From contig NZ_CP146612.1 in assembly GCF_037094495.1 (NCBI RefSeq), positions 682,001-746,000 on the forward strand: a DNA stretch of 64,000 nucleotides, read 5' to 3'. This DNA comes from Dehalogenimonas sp. W (lineage in GTDB: Bacteria > Chloroflexota > Dehalococcoidia > Dehalococcoidales > Dehalococcoidaceae). Position 1 is the stretch's first letter. Each line of letters begins with the position of its first letter. The position numbers and the translations under genes are program-made. A model generated the notes under the pieces. The model had not been told where the DNA came from, ran no database searches, and saw nothing but the letters and a program-made list of their open reading frames with translations. This document shows positions 58,873 to 64,000 of the stretch, one piece after another.

Positions 58873-58910
58873 AAGTACAAAATAAGCGCGACTAAAGTAT
58901 AATTAAACGC

Positions 58911-58942
58911 AAAAAAGGCGGGAGCGAATGTTCGCTCCCGCC
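58911..58942 (-). terminator. Terminator of the response-regulator transcript
   Basis: A perfect 12-bp stem (58917-58928 with 58931-58942), 23 bp after the regulator stop, is followed on the minus strand by TTTTTT. It isolates the regulator from the rdhA promoter. Confidence 0.93.
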
Positions 58943-58965
58943 GGAAGTGATAAGGCTGTGGTGTT

Positions 58966-59703
58966 TTAGATGATGTTTAATTGAGAAGATTTGAGGGCAA
59001 TCTGAGTACGGTTGGTCACGTTCAGCTTGTTCATGATGCGGGTGACGTAGCCCTTAACCGCTGACTCAGAACAGCTTAATTTGATGGCGATTTCCTTATT
59101 GGTCAGGCCGTCGGAAACCAGGCGCAGGGTGCTCATCTCGCGCGGGCTGAGCTGTTGGACAATGATATCAGCGCTGGTAATCTCCTGGGTATCGTTGGAT
59201 ACTTCCTGCATCCTGGTGGGCAGCCTTAAAAGTCGGATCGCCCGGTACAGCAGGTTGCGGTCCCAGATACCGCCGCCGGCGGCTGCGGCGCGGATGGCAA
59301 TGGCAATCAGGGCCTTGGAGCTTTCCCGGGTAATAAAACCGGCGACCTCGTATTGCAGCGCCTGGGCCAGGCTGTATTCATCACCTCGGCTGGTTAATAC
59401 CACCACCGCGGTTGATGGCGAATTAGCGCTCACCGCCCGGGCGATTTCCATGGTGTCAATCTCGGTCAGTTCGCTGTCCACCACCACCACATCCGGAGAA
59501 AGTTCTTCAATCATCTTGATGGCTTCCCAGTTACCTTCGGATTCGCCAACCCAGTCCATATTAGGTTCTTCTCTTAAAAGAGTCTTGAGGCCGGTGCGGA
59601 CAATCGGGTGGTCATCCACCAGGAAAACACGGATGGACGCCGCGGCTTCACCCAGTGCCAACTTAGCTAGATCGTGGACTGTCGCTTCGTCTTGATTATT
59701 CAT
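58966..59703 (-). CDS. LuxR/NarL-type response regulator near the tandem rdhA genes
   Basis: A 245-residue regulator. The receiver has VDDHPIVRTGL, phospho-acceptor Asp in VVVDSELTEID and Thr in VVLTSRGD. The normally invariant Lys is replaced by Arg (GFITRES). The C-terminal LuxR helix-turn-helix is LSPREMSTLRLVSDGLTNKEI and SESAVKGYVTRIM. ATG 59703 follows AGGAG. No histidine kinase is adjacent, so it is an orphan here. The location directly upstream of two rdhA genes sharing a promoter box suggests dehalogenase control. Confidence 0.9.
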   Translation of the reverse strand: MNNQDEATVHDLAKLALGEAAASIRVFLVDDHPIVRTGLKTLLREEPNMDWVGESEGNWEAIKMIEELSPDVVVVDSELTEIDTMEIARAVSANSPSTAVVVLTSRGDEYSLAQALQYEVAGFITRESSKALIAIAIRAAAAGGGIWDRNLLYRAIRLLRLPTRMQEVSNDTQEITSADIIVQQLSPREMSTLRLVSDGLTNKEIAIKLSCSESAVKGYVTRIMNKLNVTNRTQIALKSSQLNII

Positions 59704-59722
59704 CCCAGCTCCTTTTCGGTTG

Positions 59723-60088
59723 CTATCTTTGGTTTCCATTGTCGTTTATCCCTTCAATGACCGGGACGGTTTTTACCGGACACACCAGACAGGTCATTTT
59801 CCTGACGGCTTGCTGTACGCGGTAGTATTGTTTTGGCCGGGTTAAAGCAAAAAGCTCACCCGGCACGCCCTCGCCGGTGATCACATAGCGGTCATAATAA
59901 CGCACCAGCATCTGGTTACGGCGCTTGATAAGAATACGGCAGAGCTGAGAGCGGATCAGTTGGGAGACGCGCTGCTGGGAGAGGCCGTATTGCTCTCCGA
60001 GTTCAGCCAAATTTACTTCGGGGTGAGCCTGATGGTATTCAAATATCTCGCGGTTTCTTTTTCGGGTGTCGGTTTGGTAATTTTGCAT
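59723..60088 (-). CDS. Small helix-turn-helix DNA-binding protein (sigma region 4-like)
   Basis: A 121-residue protein starting MQNYQTDTRKRN at ATG 60088, fixed by CGGAG upstream. A helix-turn-helix is visible in LAELGEQYGLSQQRVSQLI, of the sigma-70 region 4/Trp-repressor kind. The C-terminal half has a two-Cys pair in MTCLVCPV, a possible metal or redox site. It lies 19 bp before the response-regulator gene and is surely co-transcribed. The longer reading frame upstream is the untranslated leader. Confidence 0.75.
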   Translation of the reverse strand: MQNYQTDTRKRNREIFEYHQAHPEVNLAELGEQYGLSQQRVSQLIRSQLCRILIKRRNQMLVRYYDRYVITGEGVPGELFALTRPKQYYRVQQAVRKMTCLVCPVKTVPVIEGINDNGNQR

Positions 60089-60395
60089 GGCGGTTCTCCG
60101 TTTCTTAAGGACAACCTGCAAAAACTGACATTCACTTCCGGTTGAACCGGACGGTGTGAGGTGACGAAAAATCGGCAGCCGGTATTTGCCGAACTCTATT
60201 TGACGGCCCACGCCGGAAAGATCAAGGTTGTCCTTGTGGCAGATAATTGAGACGGGGGAAGGGGGCAATTTTCTTTTTTTAATGTGCTGTGTTTCTTCAG
60301 CACCTGCATTGTAACATGTTGCGATATATATATGTCAAGGTAAAATAAAACTAATTATTTAGCTGAAACGCCCAATCAGCCGGCCGGGTGCTACT
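60089..60395 (-). promoter_or_regulatory. Promoter and about 210-base leader of the HTH/regulator operon
   Basis: On the minus strand TTGACA (60338-60333) and TACAAT (60313-60308) are separated by 19 bp, longer than optimal, with AT alternation in the spacer. The transcript would carry a leader of about 210 bases. In it AAGGACAACCT (60235-60225) is perfectly complementary to AGGTTGTCCTT (60117-60107), which ends 18 bases before the start codon. Long-range pairing near the ribosome site could regulate translation. No known riboswitch family was recognised. Confidence 0.55.
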
Positions 60396-61004
60396 TTAGG
60401 ACCGCCCCTGGTTGCTGTCGCTTAATAAAAATTCAGCCAGCCGGGTGTAAATCGGGCCGGTCGGCGTCAACCGGCTTTGCATTAAACTTACTGTTTCCAC
60501 TGTGAAAGCCGAACCACTGACGGGCAGGTTTTCTGAGAGCCGGGCGGCCAGTTGGTGACGCACATTAACTCCGGCGTCCCGGCGCAGGCGGGCCAGGGTC
60601 AGGTGTGGTGAAAACGGCTGGGTCTCTGCCGGGAATTCCAGTGGCCGCAGACTGTTTTCAATCTGTCGCTGAAGCTGAGTCAATTGGTAGGTCTCACCTT
60701 GCAGACCGCACCAGATAACTTCCGGCCTTTGGCGGCTGGGGAAGGCGCCCAGTCCGGCTAATTCAAGGCGGAAAGGCCTTGAGCGCGAGGTCGCTTCCTC
60801 AATGACTTTCTGCAGTTCGGGAATTCGTGTTACAGGTACATTACCCAGAAATTTCAGCGTCAGGTGGATGCTGTCGGGTGCTACCCATTTAATGCCCGGT
60901 TCCAGTCCCGGCGACAGCATATTCTGGAGGTCAGCTAATTCCTCGCGGATAGTGGCCGGCAGTTCAACGGCGATGAATACGCGAAGATGGTCCTCCGCCG
61001 TCAT
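60396..61004 (-). CDS. thpR: RNA 2',3'-cyclic phosphodiesterase
   Basis: A member of the 2H phosphoesterase family, hydrolysing 2',3'-cyclic ends of RNA. The 202 residues contain the two active-site motifs HLTLKFLG near residue 48 and HLTLARLRR near residue 132. The start overlaps the amidohydrolase stop (ATGA). It is last in a four-gene minus-strand cluster. Confidence 0.94.
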   Translation of the reverse strand: MTAEDHLRVFIAVELPATIREELADLQNMLSPGLEPGIKWVAPDSIHLTLKFLGNVPVTRIPELQKVIEEATSRSRPFRLELAGLGAFPSRQRPEVIWCGLQGETYQLTQLQRQIENSLRPLEFPAETQPFSPHLTLARLRRDAGVNVRHQLAARLSENLPVSGSAFTVETVSLMQSRLTPTGPIYTRLAEFLLSDSNQGRS

Positions 61005-61846
61005 TCAGACAGCCCCAGCATGCCGGCTGCATTGCCGCCGGAGATACTGCGCATAGACCAGGTTGAGAGGTTGGTGGCGCGCAGTTCATCCAGGCATCGC
61101 CGCTGTTTCAGGAGCGGCCAGTCCGAGCCGAAGAGGATTTTATCTGCGCCGACGAGTTCACTCACCCGCTCAAATATCTCCGGCTGGTACAGAAAAGGTG
61201 AAGCGGCGGAGTCAAACCAGACGTTGGTCAGGGCTTTTTCCACTTCCGGCATCAGACCGTAGAAAGGCAGGCCGCCGCCCCAGTGCGACAGTATCAGCCG
61301 GAGGCCCGGATGGGCTTCAATGAAGGGAAACAGAACATCCGGGGTGAGGGTGCCTTTACCCGGATAGTGGTGTCCTACCGGTTCGTCGGCGTGGCAGGTC
61401 ATGACCATACCCAGGTCGGTTAAGGTTTTAACCAGCGGCTTGATCAATCTTCGGTCGTTCAGGTCAAAGCCCTGTACATCCGGTCTCAGCTCTCCAAGCC
61501 CCCGGGCGCCGGCTACGGCACAGCGTTTGAGTTCAGCCAGCGCCGCTTGCCCTGCCGCAGGCTGGACGGAGACAAAGGGGATCAACCGGTCGGGATATCG
61601 GGATGCCGCCTCAAGAATGTAATCATTGGTGCGGACGCAAAGTTCGTGACTGCCCCAGCCGATATTAAGGATGACCGCTTTGTTCACGCCGCTGTCCTCC
61701 ATCTCGGAGATCAAGTCTTCGGCCGTACGCAGTTTGGCTTTGGCGTTGCCGTACAGCTGCGCGAAACAGACATCATTAGCGGCGTATTCTTCCCGCCGCA
61801 TGGTCACTTCCGGTGAAAAGACGTGGGTATGAACGTCAATAATCAT
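61001..61846 (-). CDS. Amidohydrolase-family (TIM-barrel) metal hydrolase
   Basis: A 281-residue amidohydrolase-2-type protein. MIIDVHTHVFSP gives the first two metal His, MTCHADEPVGHHYPG and ILSHWGGGL supply further His, and LFGSDWPLLKQ gives the final Asp. These match the uronate-isomerase/decarboxylase-like amidohydrolase group. The natural substrate is not predictable. Confidence 0.9.
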   Translation of the reverse strand: MIIDVHTHVFSPEVTMRREEYAANDVCFAQLYGNAKAKLRTAEDLISEMEDSGVNKAVILNIGWGSHELCVRTNDYILEAASRYPDRLIPFVSVQPAAGQAALAELKRCAVAGARGLGELRPDVQGFDLNDRRLIKPLVKTLTDLGMVMTCHADEPVGHHYPGKGTLTPDVLFPFIEAHPGLRLILSHWGGGLPFYGLMPEVEKALTNVWFDSAASPFLYQPEIFERVSELVGADKILFGSDWPLLKQRRCLDELRATNLSTWSMRSISGGNAAGMLGLSE

Positions 61847-61869
61847 CAGCTCAGTTTAACAGCCCGGAG

Positions 61870-62556
61870 TCACACCTTCAATGGATTTATTAATTTATCG
61901 GCGTCCCGGCAATCTATTCTCAGGCAACATTCGCTGCACCGCGGCCGGACTCGGCAGAAAGTCTTGGCATGGTTGACGATCAACGCGTGAAATTCATTGT
62001 AAAGTGCCGGGTCAGGCGTCAAGGCCGTGGTAAATAATTGCTGCCAGTCATCATAGCGGTCGGGGCATGGGGCGATACCCAGGCGGGAAAAGAGTCGTCG
62101 GGTATAAGCGTCAATCACAAAAAACGGCATCTCCAGCGCGTACAACAGAATGGAATCCGCGGTTTCCGGGCCGATGCCATGCACTCCCAGCAGTTCTTGT
62201 CGGAGTTCATTGGGGGCGACGGATTTTAAGGCCGTCGGGTCGTCATCAAGAGTTTCCAGCCATTCTGCCAGGGCCTTGAGCTTTTTAGCCTTGGCGTTGT
62301 AGTAACCTGAAGGGCGAATCAAAGCGGCCAGCTCGGCCACATCCAAATTCCGGAATGCCGCTGGAGACAATGATCCGGCTTTTTTGAGGTTGGCGACGGC
62401 TTTTTCCACGTTGCTCCAGGCGGTGGATTGGGTCAGGATAGCCCCGGCCATCATTTCAAACGGTGTTTCGGCTGGCCACCAGTTCTGAGGTCCGTAACAC
62501 CTGAAAAGCGTATCGTAAACGTGGTTTAAACCTGCCGCTGGTGACGGGTCGCCCAT
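61870..62556 (-). CDS. Endonuclease III-like DNA glycosylase
   Basis: A base-excision-repair protein of 228 residues. The helix-hairpin-helix is LLGVHGIGPETADSILLYAL, with Glu where bifunctional Nth enzymes carry the catalytic Lys. The conserved Asp is in FVIDAYTRRLF. A [4Fe-4S] cluster is formed by Cys residues in KTFCRVRPRCSECCLRIDC. Loss of the Lys suggests a monofunctional glycosylase (as in MutY or Mig-type relatives). The start lies inside trmO (31-bp overlap), so a shorter form is possible. Confidence 0.88.
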   Translation of the reverse strand: MGDPSPAAGLNHVYDTLFRCYGPQNWWPAETPFEMMAGAILTQSTAWSNVEKAVANLKKAGSLSPAAFRNLDVAELAALIRPSGYYNAKAKKLKALAEWLETLDDDPTALKSVAPNELRQELLGVHGIGPETADSILLYALEMPFFVIDAYTRRLFSRLGIAPCPDRYDDWQQLFTTALTPDPALYNEFHALIVNHAKTFCRVRPRCSECCLRIDCRDADKLINPLKV

Positions 62557-63008
62557 TCCGGTGCGCTGGCTCCTTCCGCAGGCGAATCATAACCGGGGAT
62601 AAAGGGTTTGATATCCAGTACCGGAGTGCCGTCAATGGCGTCCAGCCCCTGAACGAGCAGAATGTTATCCCGCCGCTCCAACAGCCGCACTGTTGCCCGC
62701 CCGATGGAGTTAGGGCGGTAAGGGCTGCGAGAAGCGAATACGCCTACCGGCGGCAGTTCCTTGCGGCCCCGCGGGTAAACCTTGAGCGCCATTTTCGCCG
62801 GGTCGGTAGCCTGATGCATCCACCAATACACCATGATATGAGAAAAGTCGGCCAGCCCGTCCAGACCCTCGGCCAATTCAGGCCTGATGACGATTTCCGC
62901 CACGATTTCCCGCCAGTTGAAGCCGTTCGCCGGCTTCTCTCTGATAGGGCTGTTAACCAGTCCTATCGGTTTAAGTTCCATTTTGAGTTCGTTATCCATT
63001 TTGCTCAA
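62526..63008 (-). CDS. tsaA: tRNA (t6A37) methyltransferase TrmO/TsaA family
   Basis: TrmO-type enzymes methylate N6-threonylcarbamoyladenosine at position 37 of certain tRNAs using SAM. The 160 residues include MELKPIGLVNSPI, GLADFSHIMVYWWMHQ, GVFASRSPYRPNSIGRATV and GTPVLDIKPFIPGYD, the family hallmarks. Several in-frame Met lie within the first ten residues (MSKMDNELKM), so the start is approximate. Its 3' end overlaps the glycosylase gene. Confidence 0.93.
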   Translation of the reverse strand: MSKMDNELKMELKPIGLVNSPIREKPANGFNWREIVAEIVIRPELAEGLDGLADFSHIMVYWWMHQATDPAKMALKVYPRGRKELPPVGVFASRSPYRPNSIGRATVRLLERRDNILLVQGLDAIDGTPVLDIKPFIPGYDSPAEGASAPEWATRHQRQV

Positions 63009-63218
63009 TCCAGTTTACAGTATCCGGTTGTTAGTTGTCAGTGTTTCTACCGCAACCCGTTGCGATTGCTCCTGCCATAATACTGCCCTTTCGATTCTAC
63101 AGCCCTATGAGTCAACGCTGAATCCGGACTTTATGGCAGAGTCTGCCGTTATCAACCGTTTGAGAACATAGGCAGGGAACAAAGTACACTGTTTTTATCG
63201 CCGGTTACGAACAGGTTT

Positions 63219-63653
63219 TTAGCTGGACGGAGTTTTAACCGAGATGCTGGATTTCAATAATTTATATTGATAGTACAGCACGCAACCGAGGCAGCGCCCG
63301 CCAAGGGCAAAGGACACGACCACGGCCAGCACTCCGGCCACCACGAAACCGGCAATCGTCAAACCCAGGGTAAAGAGGATGGCCGCCAGGCTTAAAAAGA
63401 TAACCGCCAGGGTGTTGTTGAAGCGAGCCAGTTCGCGCGCTTCAGTCGGGGACCCGGCTATGAGGTTTTTAAGCAGAGGTTTGGCAATTTGGACAAATAG
63501 GTTAGCTTTGAGTCCAAATATCAGCCCTGCGAGTTCAATCAGCAGTAATGCTGTCAGGATCAAAGGGCTTTGGGTCACCACAGCCAGAACAACCAAAGCC
63601 ACTATGCCGGTCTGATTCGCTCTTAAATAGGGGACGGGAATTTCTTTCATCAT
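63219..63653 (-). CDS. DUF4395 membrane protein
   Basis: A 144-residue membrane protein with four helices in two pairs (about 14-32, 34-50, 85-103, 104-122), an RANQTGIV segment near the N-terminus and a terminal GRCLGCVLYYQYKLL. This closely fits the DUF4395 family, whose members carry the CLGC motif and often lie beside sulfur-transfer or thioredoxin genes. A sulfur-related role is suggested by the nearby cysK. Confidence 0.85.
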   Translation of the reverse strand: MMKEIPVPYLRANQTGIVALVVLAVVTQSPLILTALLLIELAGLIFGLKANLFVQIAKPLLKNLIAGSPTEARELARFNNTLAVIFLSLAAILFTLGLTIAGFVVAGVLAVVVSFALGGRCLGCVLYYQYKLLKSSISVKTPSS

Positions 63654-63684
63654 ATATTCTTCGCTTTCATTAAATTCGTGCCGT

Positions 63685-63789
63685 TTATGTTGATTGCCGC
63701 TTACCAGCCTCTGTTGGCCGGCAGGAGTTCATCCGGCTGATTTCCTGTCCGGCGTGGACAACGATGGTTTCCAGTTTGTGAGCAGTCAT
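63685..63789 (-). pseudogene. N-terminal remnant of an O-acetylhomoserine sulfhydrylase-like gene
   Basis: A 34-codon ORF with GAAGG upstream. Its first 17 residues, MTAHKLETIVVHAGQEI, resemble the N-terminus of MetY/cystathionine-synthase PLP enzymes (usually KFETLAVHAGQ). The frame then becomes unrelated and stops. It lies 38 bp after cysK on the same strand. The fit is short, so this is a suggestion: a decayed sulfhydrylase gene whose body was deleted. Confidence 0.45.
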
Positions 63790-63826
63790 TATCTTCTTAT
63801 TTCCTTCTCTTTTTGTTAGCGGTTAA

Positions 63827-64000
63827 CTATATTACCGGTGAATCCTGCGTCAGTCCCTGGAACAACCAGGTGCTTAAATAACGTTCCCCTGTGTCCGGCA
63901 GAACAGCTACGATAAGTTTGCCTTTGTTTTCTGGCCTTTTGGCCACCTGAATGGCCGCCCAGGCCGCGGCGCCGGAGGATATGCCGACCAAAATACCCTC
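63827..64000 (-). CDS. cysK: Cysteine synthase, C-terminal part (cut by window end)
   Basis: O-acetylserine (thiol) lyase forming cysteine from O-acetylserine and sulfide. Only the last 57 codons are present, entering from the right edge in frame. [16 protein letters not shown] is the strongly conserved C-terminal PLP-phosphate-side motif of CysK, followed by [14 protein letters not shown]. The TAG at 63829-63827 ends the gene. Confidence 0.93.
   Translation of the reverse strand, partial: EGILVGISSGAAAWAAIQVAKRPENKGKLIVAVLPDTGERYLSTWLFQGLTQDSPVI

Noticed and set aside
59723-60268. Longer 181-residue version of the HTH protein
   Set aside because: The extra 60 codons are the leader; a good ribosome site and family-like start lie at 60088.

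Overview
The window looks like chromosome from a Dehalogenimonas-like organohalide-respiring member of the Chloroflexi (class Dehalococcoidia). This is inferred from content: three Tat-exported reductive dehalogenases (16943-18373, 55551-56951, 57265-58665), a homocitrate-synthase-like protein of the type shown to be the Re-citrate synthase of Dehalococcoides, RNase Y, a cobalt ECF transporter suited to a corrinoid-dependent lifestyle, and ectABC. No rRNA, tRNA, CRISPR array or complete insertion sequence was seen.

Layout. 0-6.1 kb: recA (5' end missing), recX, rny, then a Fur-family regulator with an inverted-repeat operator ahead of a cbiM-N-Q-O metal transporter. 6.2-20 kb: mostly minus-strand housekeeping genes (nadD, obgE, a Crp/Fnr regulator, a membrane zinc protease, a B12-binding-type radical SAM protein, an MBL hydrolase, Re-citrate synthase, a BaiN-like flavoprotein, a SWIM protein), the first rdhA, dtd and an alpha/beta hydrolase. 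20-25.8 kb: a minus-strand phosphate operon mgsA-pstS-thioesterase-pstC-pstA-pstB-phoU-arsC, headed by four 11-bp-spaced Pho-box repeats. 25.8-33.7 kb: phoB-phoR with ltaE and a helical-repeat protein, a YcxB-like protein, rhomboid protease, a lone receiver protein and ectABC.

33.9-48.6 kb is the most unusual part. A second OmpR-type two-component system (33930-35950) sits beside an accessory block of secreted, lipo- and small membrane proteins, two paralogous ABC-2 permeases with one ATPase, VapBC, and several broken genes (a MazE tail, an amber-interrupted gene, a frameshifted membrane gene). Three almost identical promoter cassettes (38417-38475, 40864-40921, 43428-43486) carry 7-bp direct repeats with 11-bp spacing, placed exactly 10 bp before a TATAAT. 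A diverged fourth copy lies directly beside the response-regulator gene. This is the geometry of PhoB-type activation, so the block reads as a local regulon of that two-component system, possibly for envelope stress or peptide resistance.

48.6-49.7 kb is a gene-free kilobase of duplicated palindromic repeats. 49.7-55.4 kb holds dnaE, a DUF2007 protein, a TIGR01906 membrane protein, beta-carbonic anhydrase and a CBS protein. 55.5-60.4 kb is a dehalogenase locus: two tandem, highly similar rdhA genes with duplicated terminators and a shared upstream box set exactly 20 bp before each -10, next to a LuxR-type response regulator and a small helix-turn-helix protein with a long leader. No rdhB anchor gene was found near any rdhA. 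60.4-64 kb: thpR, an amidohydrolase, an endonuclease III relative, trmO, a DUF4395 protein, a remnant resembling an O-acetylhomoserine sulfhydrylase N-terminus, and the 3' end of cysK.

Several genes (dtd, the 19102 hydrolase, mgsA, phoB) have a -10 box so close to the start codon that their mRNAs are probably leaderless. All functions are inferred from sequence alone; no searches were run.
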